From contig NZ_JAGIQA010000029.1 in NCBI RefSeq assembly GCF_017814975.1, positions 43,811 to 107,810 on the forward strand: 64,000 nucleotides of DNA, read 5' to 3'. A model generated the notes under the pieces. That model worked only from the letters and a program-made list of their open reading frames with translations. It was not told the DNA's origin and made no database searches. A program made the translations under genes and the position numbers. Shown here in pieces: positions 19,220-28,187 of the stretch. Position 1 is the stretch's first letter. The number at the start of each line of letters is the position of its first letter. Origin of the DNA: Cupriavidus consociatus. GTDB taxonomy: Bacteria > Pseudomonadota > Gammaproteobacteria > Burkholderiales > Burkholderiaceae.

Positions 19220-19951
19220 ATGATGAGCACCAACAACACACCCGCACTCGAAATCAAGGGCCTGCAGGCCTGGTACGGCGAATCGCACATCCTGCACGGC
19301 GTTGACCTCACCGTGAACCGCGGCGAAGTGGTCACGCTGCTGGGCCGCAACGGCGCCGGCCGCACCACCACGCTGCGCGCGATCATGGGCCTGACCGGCG
19401 CGCGCAAGGGCTCGATCAAGGTCAACGGCAACGAGACCATCGGCCTGCCGACGCACAAGATCGCGCACTACGGCATCGGCTATTGCCCCGAAGAGCGTGC
19501 GATCTTCTCCAGCCTGTCATGCGAGGAGAACCTGCTGCTGCCGCCGCAGCTCAAGGGCAAGTCGGGTAAAAGCGCGGGCATGAGCGAAGCCGAGATCTAC
19601 GACATGTTCCCCAATCTGAAGGAGCGCCGCCAGAGTCAGGGCACGCGCCTGTCGGGCGGCGAGCAGCAGATGCTGGCGGTCGGGCGCATCCTGCGCACCG
19701 GCGCCAATCTGCTGCTGCTCGACGAGATCTCGGAAGGGCTGGCGCCGGTGATTGTGCAGGCGCTGGCGCGCATGATCCGGATGCTCAAGCAGAAGGGGTA
19801 CACGGTGGTGATGGTTGAGCAGAACTTCCGCTTCGCCGCGACGCTGGCCGACCGCTTCTACGTAATGGAGCACGGCAGCATCGTCGAACGCTTCGATGCC
19901 GGCGAACTGCAGGCAAAGATGCCGGTGCTGCATGAACTGCTCGGGGTCTGA
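19220..19951 (+). CDS. livF: Branched-chain-type ABC transporter ATP-binding protein LivF
   Basis: The second nucleotide-binding subunit, 243 residues. Two adjacent ATGs (19220, 19223) follow GGGGGAC. The signature LSGGEQQMLAVGR, Walker B LLLLDEISEGLAP and VEQNFRF are normal. The Walker A motif reads GRNGAGRTTT, with arginine where the phosphate-binding lysine is expected. It lies 13 bp after livG. The substitution could make this site weak or merely structural within an asymmetric LivG/LivF pair, or it could be a lineage-specific variant. Confidence 0.9.
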   Translation: MMSTNNTPALEIKGLQAWYGESHILHGVDLTVNRGEVVTLLGRNGAGRTTTLRAIMGLTGARKGSIKVNGNETIGLPTHKIAHYGIGYCPEERAIFSSLSCEENLLLPPQLKGKSGKSAGMSEAEIYDMFPNLKERRQSQGTRLSGGEQQMLAVGRILRTGANLLLLDEISEGLAPVIVQALARMIRMLKQKGYTVVMVEQNFRFAATLADRFYVMEHGSIVERFDAGELQAKMPVLHELLGV

Positions 19952-20021
19952 CGCACTGAGGTATTTCCAGACATCAAACTAGTGGCATGGACGCCACGGC
20001 AACACATCAGGAGACATGAGA

Positions 20022-21230
20022 ATGAAAAGGACTAAGCTCACGGCCGCAGCGACGGCGCTCGCAATGTGCACGGTAGCCGGCGCAGCCACGGCGCAGGTGT
20101 CGAACGACAAGATCAAGGTTGGCTTTATCACCGACATGTCAAGCCTGTACGCCGACATAGACGGAAAGGGCGGCCTCGATGCAGTCAAGATGGCGATCGA
20201 GGACCACGGTGGCAAAGTCCTGGGCAAGCCCATCGAGATTCTTTCCGCCGACCACCAGAACAAGGCCGACATCGCTGCCTCCAAGGCGCGCGAATGGATG
20301 GACCAGGAAGGGCTGGATCTGTTGTTGGGAGGCACCAACTCGGGCACTGCGCTGGCGATGAACAAAATTTCCTCGGAGAAGAAGCGCGTCTACTTCAACG
20401 TGGGCGCTGGCACCGCGCGCCTGACCAATGAAGAGTGCTCGCCGTACACGGTGCACTACGCCTATGACACGGTGGCGCTGGCCAAGGGCACCGGCAGCGC
20501 GGTCGTCAAGCAGGGCGGCAAGTCCTGGTTCTTCCTGACCGCCGACTACGCCTTTGGCCACTCGCTCGAAAGTGACACCGCCGCAGTGGTCAAGGCCAGC
20601 GGCGGCACGGTGGCAGGGCGGGTGCGCCATCCGCTGTCGGCGTCCGACTTCTCGTCATTCCTGCTGCAGGCGCAGTCGTCCAAGGCGCAGATCCTGGGCC
20701 TGGCCAACGCCGGGGGCGACACCATTAACGCGATCAAGGCGGCCAAGGAGTTCGGCATTAGCAGGTCGATGAAGATCACCGGCCTGCTGATGTTCATCAA
20801 CGACATCCACAGCCTGGGTCTGAAGAACACCGAAGGCCTGCTGATGACCGACAGCTGGTACTGGGACATGAACGACGACACCCGCAAGTTCGCCAGCCGT
20901 TTCTTCATCCGAAACAAGAAGATGCCAAGCAGCTTGCAGGGGGCGGATTACTCCGCAGTCAGCACCTACCTGAAGGCGGTGGAAGCGGCCAAGACCGACG
21001 ATCCGGACAAGGTCATGGCCGAGCTGAAGAAGATGAAGATCAACGACTTCTACACCAAGGGCTATATCCGCCAGGACGGCCGTGGCATCCACGACATGTA
21101 CCTGATGCAGGTGAAGACCGCGGCCGAGTCGAAGAAGCCGTGGGATTACCTGAAGGTGGTGGCGACCATCCCGGGCGATCAGGCTTTCGGTACGGTGGCC
21201 GAGTCGAAGTGCCCGCTATTGAAGCGATAA
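20022..21230 (+). CDS. Periplasmic substrate-binding protein of the Liv-type transporter
   Basis: A 402-residue type I periplasmic binding protein. The signal peptide MKRTKLTAAATALAMCTVAGAATAQ is given here only as positions 1-25, with cleavage after ATA-Q. The mature N-terminus VGFITDMSSLYADIDGKGG is typical of amino-acid or amide receptors of the peripla_BP_6 family. CAGGAGAC at 20008-20014 fits the ATG at 20022 better than the one at 20016. It captures the ligand for LivHMGF and probably sets specificity, which is unknown. Confidence 0.88.
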   Translation: MKRTKLTAAATALAMCTVAGAATAQVSNDKIKVGFITDMSSLYADIDGKGGLDAVKMAIEDHGGKVLGKPIEILSADHQNKADIAASKAREWMDQEGLDLLLGGTNSGTALAMNKISSEKKRVYFNVGAGTARLTNEECSPYTVHYAYDTVALAKGTGSAVVKQGGKSWFFLTADYAFGHSLESDTAAVVKASGGTVAGRVRHPLSASDFSSFLLQAQSSKAQILGLANAGGDTINAIKAAKEFGISRSMKITGLLMFINDIHSLGLKNTEGLLMTDSWYWDMNDDTRKFASRFFIRNKKMPSSLQGADYSAVSTYLKAVEAAKTDDPDKVMAELKKMKINDFYTKGYIRQDGRGIHDMYLMQVKTAAESKKPWDYLKVVATIPGDQAFGTVAESKCPLLKR

Positions 21231-21387
21231 GGCCGCCAGTGCAGCGCTCGCCGGCTCGCTAAGCCGGCCTCGCCGCAGCATTCTGCGCGTTGCTCTCGCT
21301 CGCACCCAGTGTGCGACGAGACTGGAACGGCGCGCATGCCCGCATCTGCAACGGGTAAACAACTAGCCACGGAAAACAGCGAGCCAC

Positions 21388-22272
21388 ATGGACATCTTTG
21401 GAATCCCTCTTCCCGCCTTGCTGTCCCAGTTTCTGCTGGGGCTGGTCAATGGGGCCTTTTACGCGATGCTGAGCCTGGGCCTGGCGGTCATCTTCGGCCT
21501 GCTCAACGTCATCAATTTTGTGCACGGTGCGCTCTTCATGCTGGGTGCGGTGCTGGCCTGGATGGGCATGGAGTACGCCGGGCTCAACTACTGGATCATG
21601 CTTCTGCTGTCGCCGCTGGTCGTTGCCGCCATCGGGGTGGTGATCGAGAAGACCATGCTGCGCTGGATCTACAAGCTCGACCACATCTACGGCCTGCTGC
21701 TCACACTGGGCATCACGCTGGTGATCGAGGGAATCTTCCGCTCGGTCTACGGCGTTTCGGGCCTGCCATACCAGACGCCCGACGTGCTGCAGGGGGCGAC
21801 CGACCTCGGCTTCATGATCCTGCCGAACTACCGCGCCTGGGTCGTGGTGGCTTCGCTGGTGGTGTGCTTCGCAACCTGGTACGTGATCGAGAAGACCAAG
21901 CTGGGCGCCTACCTGCGCGCCGGCACCGAGAACCCCAAGATGGTCGAGGCCTTCGGCGTCAACGTGCCGTTGATGGTGACCCTGACCTACGGCTTCGGCG
22001 TGGCACTAGCTGCGTTTGCCGGGGTGCTGGCCGCGCCGGTGATCCAGATCTCACCGCTGATGGGCCAGAACCTGATCATCATCGTGTTCGCAGTGGTGGT
22101 GATCGGCGGCATGGGCTCGATCATGGGGGCGATCCTGACCGGCTTGGGGCTGGGCCTGGTCGAGGGTCTGACTAAGGTGTTCTATCCAGAAGCATCGTCG
22201 ACCGTGGTGTTCTTCATCATGGTGATCGTGCTGCTGCTGCGCCCGGCGGGGCTGTTCGGAAAGGAGAAGTAA
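21388..22272 (+). CDS. livH: Branched-chain-type ABC permease LivH
   Basis: A 294-residue inner-membrane permease with about eight helices. LLGLVNGAFYAMLSLGLAVIFGLLNVINFVHG is the family hallmark (residues 13-45) and GGMGSIMGAILTGLGLGLVEG the conserved C-terminal loop. Its stop overlaps the start of livM (TAATG at 22270-22274), giving translational coupling. The 157-bp gap after the binding-protein gene contains a GCCGGC inverted repeat that could set different expression levels for receptor and permeases. Confidence 0.9.
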   Translation: MDIFGIPLPALLSQFLLGLVNGAFYAMLSLGLAVIFGLLNVINFVHGALFMLGAVLAWMGMEYAGLNYWIMLLLSPLVVAAIGVVIEKTMLRWIYKLDHIYGLLLTLGITLVIEGIFRSVYGVSGLPYQTPDVLQGATDLGFMILPNYRAWVVVASLVVCFATWYVIEKTKLGAYLRAGTENPKMVEAFGVNVPLMVTLTYGFGVALAAFAGVLAAPVIQISPLMGQNLIIIVFAVVVIGGMGSIMGAILTGLGLGLVEGLTKVFYPEASSTVVFFIMVIVLLLRPAGLFGKEK

Positions 22273-23324
22273 TGACTGCATCCACATCGTCGACACCTTC
22301 GACGAAACCCACCCTCGCACAGAAGGCAGCTCAGGCACAAATTGGCCAGCGAGTGCCGAAGAAGCTGCTGTATGGGTTGCTGCTTTTGGCGCTGATCGCT
22401 GCGCCGCTGGCGGGTGCCTATCCGGTATTCGTGCTCAAGGTGCTGTGCTTCGCGCTGTTCGCGTGCGCGTTCAACCTGCTGATCGGCTATACCGGACTGC
22501 TGTCGTTCGGCCATGCCGCTTTCTTCGGCGGTGCCGGCTACGCGGCCGGCCATGCCATGAAGGTCTGGGGCGTGACGCCCGAGATCGGGCTGCTGCTGGG
22601 CACGACCACCGGCGCGCTGATTGGCTACGTGGTCGGCTCCCTGGCGATCCGCCGCCAGGGCATCTACTTCTCGATGATCACGCTGGCGCTGGCGCAGATG
22701 CTGTTCTTTATCTGCCTGCAGGCGCCCTTCACCGGCGGCGAGGACGGACTGCAGGGCATTCCGCGCGGCAGGCTGTTCGGCGTGCTGCCGCTGTCCAGTG
22801 ACCTGACGCTGTACTACGTGGCGCTGGTGATCATCGTCGCGGCCTTCGCGCTGATCGTTCGCACGGTGCATTCGCCGTTCGGACAGATCTTGAAGGCGAT
22901 CAAGGAGAACGAGCCGCGCGCCATTTCGCTGGGCTACGATGTCGACCGCTTCAAGCTGACCGCCTTCGTGCTGTCGGCGGCGCTGTCGGGGCTGGCCGGC
23001 TCGATCAAGGCGCTGGTGCTGGGCTTCGAGACCCTGACCGACGTGCACTGGTCGATGTCGGGCTCGGTGATCCTGATGACGCTGGTCGGCGGCCTGGGCA
23101 CCTTGTCCGGCCCGATCGTCGGCGCCTTCGTGGTCGTGGCGCTGGAGAACAAGCTGGGCGACATCGGTGCCTTCCTCGCTTCGGTTACGGGGATTGACTG
23201 GTTCAATACCCTGGGAGAGTCCGTTGCGATGGTTATCGGGGCGATCTTTGTCCTTTGCGTGCTGAGTTTCCGCCGTGGCATGATGGGCGCGTTGGAGGCG
23301 CTCTTTGCGCACAAGCGCGAGTAA
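22272..23324 (+). CDS. livM: Branched-chain-type ABC permease LivM
   Basis: A 350-residue partner permease. After a polar N-terminus with Ser/Thr-rich sequence come about ten helices, including ACAFNLLIGYTGLLSFGHAAFFGGAGY and the cytoplasmic coupling loop AIKENEPRAISLGYDVDRFKL. GGLGTLSGPIVGAFV is the conserved C-terminal motif. It is the last gene of the transporter operon. The downstream DNA has a strong ribosome site and the truncated start of another gene, so the operon may once have continued. Confidence 0.9.
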   Translation: MTASTSSTPSTKPTLAQKAAQAQIGQRVPKKLLYGLLLLALIAAPLAGAYPVFVLKVLCFALFACAFNLLIGYTGLLSFGHAAFFGGAGYAAGHAMKVWGVTPEIGLLLGTTTGALIGYVVGSLAIRRQGIYFSMITLALAQMLFFICLQAPFTGGEDGLQGIPRGRLFGVLPLSSDLTLYYVALVIIVAAFALIVRTVHSPFGQILKAIKENEPRAISLGYDVDRFKLTAFVLSAALSGLAGSIKALVLGFETLTDVHWSMSGSVILMTLVGGLGTLSGPIVGAFVVVALENKLGDIGAFLASVTGIDWFNTLGESVAMVIGAIFVLCVLSFRRGMMGALEALFAHKRE

Positions 23325-23537
23325 GTTCCGCGAAGAGCTCCCAATCCGTTCGGGTTCCATTCATAACCAGCCCGGCTCAAGGTTGTACAACATGAATTGG
23401 GCTAGCGCTCTTCTCGGGTCCCGCAAGCCCCATATCGCTTTCATCGTTTCTCGAGCTGCATCGTTGCAAGTTGCCTCGCCTGAATGATGCGACGTTATTC
23501 CTTCTAATGAACAAACAACAAACGAGGAGACAATTTC

Positions 23538-23636
23538 ATGCAGAGTCTTGCTAAGAGTTCTTCGAGGCGCTGCCGTCATACCGCATGGTGTTGGGTAGCC
23601 ATTCCCGCCGCCGTAGCAACGGTCCGAAACAGGTGA
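23538..23636 (+). pseudogene. Start of a gene cut by IS debris
   Basis: An AACGAGGAGAC ribosome site at 23521-23531 leads to an ATG at 23538. The frame then runs MQSLAKSSSRRCRH, a likely export-signal-like start, and stops after 32 residues where transposon debris begins. It looks like the 5' end of a gene removed by insertion. The family cannot be named from this short piece. The 213 bp between livM and this start hold no other gene. Confidence 0.4.
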
Positions 23637-23672
23637 TCACGTTCCCCCGAAATCGCTGATCACGCGCCCTGA
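23612..23672. repeat. Direct repeat of TGATCACG, possible IS end
   Basis: TGATCACG occurs at about 23634 and 23658, separated by CCCGAAATC-like sequence. Tandem terminal repeats of this type are found at ends of IS21-type elements, but no IS21 gene is present. Only a scar is proposed. Confidence 0.3.
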
Positions 23673-23689
23673 AATACGCACCTCGGCCT

Positions 23690-24045
23690 TCAAGGCCGCG
23701 GAAGGATATACGGTGGCGTCTCGGGCAGCGGCCCGCGGGCCGCTGCCGGCTTTGCCTGAGGGTTTGCTGGATGAGTTGGTCAAAGGGCCGATGACCCCCA
23801 GCGAGGTCCAGGACCTGATGCTGGCGTTCAATAGCCATCATCGAACGGGCGATGAACGCCGAGATGAGCGACCCGCACCGGGCCGCGCTCGGTAATCACG
23901 GTCTTGCCGCTGAGGCAGTTACGGGCATTGGACTGCTCGGCCGGCTTGGGCTCGCCTGGCTCATATCCCAAATGCGAGCGAGTTGCCACGCGACCGCGAT
24001 GGCAGCTTCGAGCCGAAGCTGATCCCCAAGCCAGTGGGAGTCCAT
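23690..24045 (+). pseudogene. IS256-family transposase 5' fragment with an internal inversion
   Basis: The DNA matches the first 350 bp of the IS256 transposase gene seen near 62.9 kb (shared encoded segments RGPLPALPE and LLDELVKGPM). At 23869 the match stops and resumes as the reverse complement for about 107 bp (23870-23976), covering the part that encodes LGYKPGEPKPAEQSNAR. It then returns to forward orientation with GAGTTGCCACGCGA. The 3' two thirds of the transposase are absent. It is not functional. Confidence 0.8.
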
Positions 24046-24133
24046 TGGCATCATGCCCCTGTTATATACTGAATTTGCCCCATTACACACCTGCCACCGC
24101 TTCGCGGCGGATATCGCTTGCAAATAAAGGGGA

Positions 24134-24466
24134 TCAGAACCGCGGCCGCCCATAAAGGTTGCGGCGGGCGGCGAGTCTTGCGCGGGTGCAGGCGTAGCGA
24201 GGGTAGGCGGCGTCCATCATGTCCGCGATCCGCTCCAAGCGGTCCGCCTGGGTGAAGCGGCACGCAAGCAGGCATTCGCAGGCGCAGTAGCGCATGATTT
24301 CTTGAAGTAGTGCGTACCTCTTTTCGGAAGGGAACTGCAGATTGCCGACCTTCGCCCACGCTTTGAGCCCTGCATGGGCCAGCGCCATGAGTTTGTCGGG
24401 CGTGGCCGGCCCGGATTGGCAAAGCTCAACCGCATCCCGATGCAGTTGTCGGTCAAGATCACTCAT
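24134..24466 (-). CDS. Uncharacterised 110-aa protein of the duplicated cassette (R1)
   Basis: Starts MSDLDRQLHRDAVELC and is rich in helix-forming residues, with four cysteines around ALLQEIMRYCACECLLACRF. Its start overlaps the stop of the DUF6884-type gene (ATGA at 24463-24466), so the two form an operon. A close homologue is in R2 at 42743-43075. The family is not recognised. The frame has survived in both copies, whereas the DUF6884 partner is broken here. Confidence 0.65.
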   Translation of the reverse strand: MSDLDRQLHRDAVELCQSGPATPDKLMALAHAGLKAWAKVGNLQFPSEKRYALLQEIMRYCACECLLACRFTQADRLERIADMMDAAYPRYACTRARLAARRNLYGRPRF

Positions 24467-25253
24467 GCCGGTACCTTGGCGGAAGGGTGGAGATCCCGGA
24501 CGCTGACCCAACGCGGGCAAATTTTCGCGCGGCCGCGTACGAACTCTTCCACTTCAACGTCGGCGGTAAGGCCGCTCGGCCCCTTGAAGACGGAGAGCAC
24601 GCGAGCCTGGCGTGAGGGAAGAGCGGGAGCGGCCCGGTAGAGCAGTGTGGCGAAGGCGCCGGCCTCGATCCATCCATACGCGCGATAGAGCGGTGTGCCG
24701 TTAGCGTGCCGGCCGATTTGGTCGCGGAACGGCGGCTTCAAGCCGCCGAGGAAAGCGCCGAGTTGCGACCGCTGCATGCCGATGCCATCAGTGGTTTCCT
24801 GCCGCAGGCAGGACCGTACCGGCGGGCCAGCGCGGCGCGCATGACGCGTCGATACTCGGCGCCGCCCGCCAGCATCACCAAGCCGACACGGGTTGGCCAG
24901 GCAGCGGGCTGCAGGTAGCGCGGCAAGTCGGCCATCATCTGGTCGGCGCGTTTCCGCGTCATGCGCTCATCGTAGGGTGCAATCTCGGTGTCGGGCGGCA
25001 GGAAACCGTGAAGCGCGGACAGGATCAAGACGCGTGGCGCCGCATCGCTGCGCACGTGCGCCCGGTACGATGCGTACATGACGCCCCGGTATAGGTCGAT
25101 GGCGCGCGCATCCCGATCGAGCTTCGTGCTCGAGCAGGCCATCAGGAGTAGGGCCGACTCGCTAGCATCATTACGGGGTTTGGGGGTGTCGGGGAAGAGA
25201 GATAGTTGGCTGGTAGAAAGCATGGGCATCAAGTCGCGTTGCATGCTTTTCAC
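24463..25253 (-). pseudogene. DUF6884-type gene, frameshifted copy (R1)
   Basis: The N-terminal half (25253 down to about 24815) encodes LLLMACSSTKLDRDARAIDLY and ILSALHGFLPPDTEIAPYDERM, hallmarks of DUF6884, a family related to YaaA. Compared with the intact copy at 43072-43869, 7 bp are missing near 24802-24815, which shifts the frame. The C-terminal half is still open as a separate frame (24777 down to 24463). The product is therefore split or non-functional. Confidence 0.7.
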
Positions 25254-25285
25254 TCTACAGACCCAGCGCCAAAGTCAAGGCAACC

Positions 25286-25553
25286 GTGAACGAAGGCTCG
25301 GACAGGTTCCCTCGTGCATCGCCCGCTGTCGGAGAGACGAGAAGGCGCTAGTCTGGTCTGCGCCGGTGTGGAAACCCAGCGGGAATTGCGCAGGCTGCCA
25401 GTAATCGGGAGGGACGCGTTCGGCCACTGGCGCGCTCCCTTTTGCGCTGGTGTGCGTGGCCCGCGTCGGAATGTATGTCGCCCATGACAGTTGCTCGACG
25501 AGGCGGCGCGCATGCTGTGAAGCAGCGCGCCGCTGCATCGTTCAGCTGTAGTG
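25286..25553. other. Intergenic stretch without a recognisable gene
   Basis: It lies between repeat R1 and the 3' end of the amidohydrolase operon. Minus-strand frames are open but low-complexity and match nothing I recognise. No convincing terminator is seen. Confidence 0.3.
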
Positions 25554-26714
25554 TCAGGCCATCTCTAAAACCAGGTTGCGATAGATCGCGCGCGCGCCAT
25601 CCAGCTGTTGCAGCGCGATCGATTCATCGATGGTATGCGCGTCCTCCTCGCACCCCGGCCCCAGCCCGATGGTCGGGATGCGGCGGCGGCCGGCCGATTC
25701 AGAGCCGTTGGTGCAGAACGCCCAGGTTCCGACCTGCGGCGAGTGCCCGGCTTGCGCGATAGCGCGCATCGCGGCTTGCACCAGCGGGGTGCTTTGCGGC
25801 TGCTGCCATGCCGGCAGCCAGCGGGTCGGCCGCGCCGATTCGCCGGTGAAGGTCCGCACCTCATCGTCGGAGACCGTCAGTGCAAAGCCATGCAGACCAT
25901 TGGCGCGCAGGCAGGTGTCGATCTGGCCGAGGATGTCCACGCGCGTCTCGCCGTCCAGGGTGCGGCGGTCGAAGCGGATGGTCGCCGAAGTCGGGATCAT
26001 CGAGATCGACGGATACGGCGACGAGACGATGTCCGTCGGCACCAGCAGCGCGGCGCCAAGGACTGGGTCGACCGGCAGCTGCAGGCCTTCCAGCGCCATC
26101 AGCGCGCGTGCGGCGGCGTGCAGCGGATTGATGCCGAGGTGCGGCGTTGCCGCATGCGCGGGTTTGCCGTGGAAGGTGAGCTGGATTTCCAGCCGCCCCT
26201 TCTGTCCCGTCTTGACCTGCAGCTTCGACGGCTCGCAGATGACCACTGCCGCGGGCTGGCATCGGCCGAGCACCGATGCCAGCGCATGCCCTTCGATGAC
26301 TTCCTCCAGCACGCTGGCGGACACCGCGATGCGCTTGCGCAGCGGCCGCTCCCGCGCCGCCGCGGCGACGCCGCAGATGGCGGCGGCTATGCCGCCCTTC
26401 ATGTCGGTGCTGCCGCGTCCGTACAGCCGGCCGTCGTGGATGGTGCCGCCGAATGGCTCGAAGCGCCATGTGCCGGTGACTGGTACCACGTCCATATGGC
26501 CGTCGAACAACAGCGCCACATCGGCATCCTCGGGGCCGATCAGCCCGAGCACACTGCCGTTGCGGTCCGTCGTCACCGACGTGAATCCGGCTTCGGCCAT
26601 GCGGCGCGACAGCAGCGCGGCAAGGTCGCCCTCGTGCCCGGACAGGCTGGGGATGCGCACCATCTCGCGGGTCAGCGCGGTGACATCACTGAGATTGCTC
26701 GCTGGATCGATCAT
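25554..26714 (-). CDS. M20-family deacylase (ArgE/DapE type)
   Basis: A 386-residue zinc-dependent amidohydrolase. The metal-binding motifs are LLFDGHMDVVPV (about 68-79), YGRGSTDMKGG (about 98-108, bridging Asp) and VLEEVIEGHA (catalytic Glu), with a dimerisation domain between about 180 and 290. The family removes acyl groups from amino acids or cleaves related amides. It is the last gene of the RpiR-controlled operon, 19 bp after the MFS gene, and may finish breakdown of an N-acylated or carbamoylated intermediate. Confidence 0.82.
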   Translation of the reverse strand: MIDPASNLSDVTALTREMVRIPSLSGHEGDLAALLSRRMAEAGFTSVTTDRNGSVLGLIGPEDADVALLFDGHMDVVPVTGTWRFEPFGGTIHDGRLYGRGSTDMKGGIAAAICGVAAAARERPLRKRIAVSASVLEEVIEGHALASVLGRCQPAAVVICEPSKLQVKTGQKGRLEIQLTFHGKPAHAATPHLGINPLHAAARALMALEGLQLPVDPVLGAALLVPTDIVSSPYPSISMIPTSATIRFDRRTLDGETRVDILGQIDTCLRANGLHGFALTVSDDEVRTFTGESARPTRWLPAWQQPQSTPLVQAAMRAIAQAGHSPQVGTWAFCTNGSESAGRRRIPTIGLGPGCEEDAHTIDESIALQQLDGARAIYRNLVLEMA

Positions 26715-26733
26715 GTCGCGTTTTCTCTTGTAG

Positions 26734-28077
26734 TCAGCGGTTGACCAGCGCAGCGGGCACGCGCAGCACCAGCAGCGCGCCGATCACGGTGAAGGAAGCG
26801 AGGAAGTACATGCCCCAGTCGGTCGAGCCGGTCAGGTCCTTGATCCAGCCGATCGCATAGGGACTGGCAAAGGCGGCGAGGCCGGCGAAGGAATTGATTG
26901 CCGCAATGCCTGCCGCCGCGCTGCGACCTTCGAGGAAGGCGGTCGGCAGGCTCCAGAACAGCGGCGAGCAGACCATGCACCCTGCCGCAGCCACCGACAG
27001 CATCGCTACCGCGAACGCCGGGTTATGACTGAACATTGTGCTGAGCGCGAGGCCGGTGCCGCCGACGAGAAATGGGATGACCATATGCCAGCGCCGCTCG
27101 CGCGTCTTGTCGGAATGCCGGCACACCAGGATCATCGACACCACCGCGAACGCGTTCGGGATCGCCGTCAGCAGGCCGACGTCGAGCAGTGAAACCACGC
27201 CCGTCGAGCGGATCACCGACGGAATCCAGAACGCGAGGCCAGACAGGCTGGAGACCGTGCAGTAGCAGATCAGCGCCATATGGATCACGCGGCGGTCGCG
27301 GAACAGCTTCAGCAGCGAAACATGCTCGGTCTTGCTTGCCTTCTCCGCCGCGATGTTGTGCGTGAGGCGGTGTTTTTCGGCCCCGCTGAGCCAGCGTGCC
27401 TCAGCGATGCTGTCGTCCAGGTACCAGAGCACGGCAAGGCCCAGCACCACCGACGGAATCGCCTCGAGCATGAACATCCATTGCCAGCCGGAAAAGCCGT
27501 AGTGCTGGTGCATGCTTTCCATGATCCAGCCCGACAGGGGTCCGCCGAGGATGCCGGCTACTGGCACCGCGGTCATGAAGACCGCGATCACCTGGCCGCG
27601 GCGGTGCGAGGGGAACCAGTAGGTGAGGTACAGGATGATGCCGGGATAGAAGCCGGCTTCGGCGGCGCCGAGCAGGAAGCGCAGGATGTAGAACAGCGTC
27701 GGTGTTTTGGTCAGTGCCATGCAGGCCGAGATGCAGGCCCACAGGACCATGATGCGCGCCAGCGTCTTCTTGGCGCCGATGCGGTGCATCAGCACGTTGC
27801 TCGGCACTTCGAACAGGAAGTAGCCGATGAAGAAGATGCCGGCGCCGAGGCCGTACACCGTGTCGCTGAACTTCAGCTGGTCCAGCATCTGCAGCTTGGC
27901 AAAGCCGACGTTCACGCGGTCCAGGAAGGCTGCCACGTAGCAGGCCATCAGGAAGGGCAGCAGTCGCCAGGCCACCTTGCGGTAGAGCGCGTTGTCGTGC
28001 GCTGCCATCGTGTCCGATGTGTTCGGGGTCGCGGCCGGCGCGCGCAGCGTCGGCGCGGAATGCAGGGAATCGCTCAC
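26734..28077 (-). CDS. MFS transporter, anion:cation symporter type
   Basis: A 447-residue permease with 12 predicted helices. FLDRVNVGFAKLQM after helix 1 and GxxLxxPxG-like loops place it in the ACS family, which takes up organic anions and ureido or amino-acid-like compounds. AAAGGAGG followed by six bases selects the GTG at 28077 over an ATG 33 bp upstream that has no such site. It is embedded in the carbamoylase operon, so its cargo is probably the substrate of those enzymes. Confidence 0.85.
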   Translation of the reverse strand: MSDSLHSAPTLRAPAATPNTSDTMAAHDNALYRKVAWRLLPFLMACYVAAFLDRVNVGFAKLQMLDQLKFSDTVYGLGAGIFFIGYFLFEVPSNVLMHRIGAKKTLARIMVLWACISACMALTKTPTLFYILRFLLGAAEAGFYPGIILYLTYWFPSHRRGQVIAVFMTAVPVAGILGGPLSGWIMESMHQHYGFSGWQWMFMLEAIPSVVLGLAVLWYLDDSIAEARWLSGAEKHRLTHNIAAEKASKTEHVSLLKLFRDRRVIHMALICYCTVSSLSGLAFWIPSVIRSTGVVSLLDVGLLTAIPNAFAVVSMILVCRHSDKTRERRWHMVIPFLVGGTGLALSTMFSHNPAFAVAMLSVAAAGCMVCSPLFWSLPTAFLEGRSAAAGIAAINSFAGLAAFASPYAIGWIKDLTGSTDWGMYFLASFTVIGALLVLRVPAALVNR

Positions 28078-28187
28078 TATGGTCCTCCTTTGGATTTGAT
28101 GAGACAACAACGCCCCCTGCGGGCGCCCAGGGGCACCTGCATGTTCTTTTTATCTCGACTAGGGAAGGGGGCGGAAAGGTGCGCCGG

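Larger units (their letters stand above)
24093..25285. repeat. Long direct repeat, copy R1
   Basis: About 1.2 kb that is closely similar to 42702-43905 (copy R2), in the same orientation. It contains a 110-aa gene and a DUF6884-type gene on the minus strand. A short piece of a third copy is at 61722-61800. The left edge begins at CACCGCTTCGCGGCGG and the right edge ends just beyond the gene start, around GTCAAGGCAACCG. Confidence 0.85.

Noticed and set aside
22182..23360. 392-codon minus-strand frame
   Set aside because: Antisense of livM; Gln/Arg/His-rich shadow composition.
23870..25300. CRISPR array
   Set aside because: The repeats here and elsewhere are long or scattered; no regularly spaced short repeats with unique spacers were seen, and no cas genes.
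25608..26744. Two long plus-strand frames opposite the M20 gene
   Set aside because: Shadows of the M20 peptidase, which has all metal motifs.
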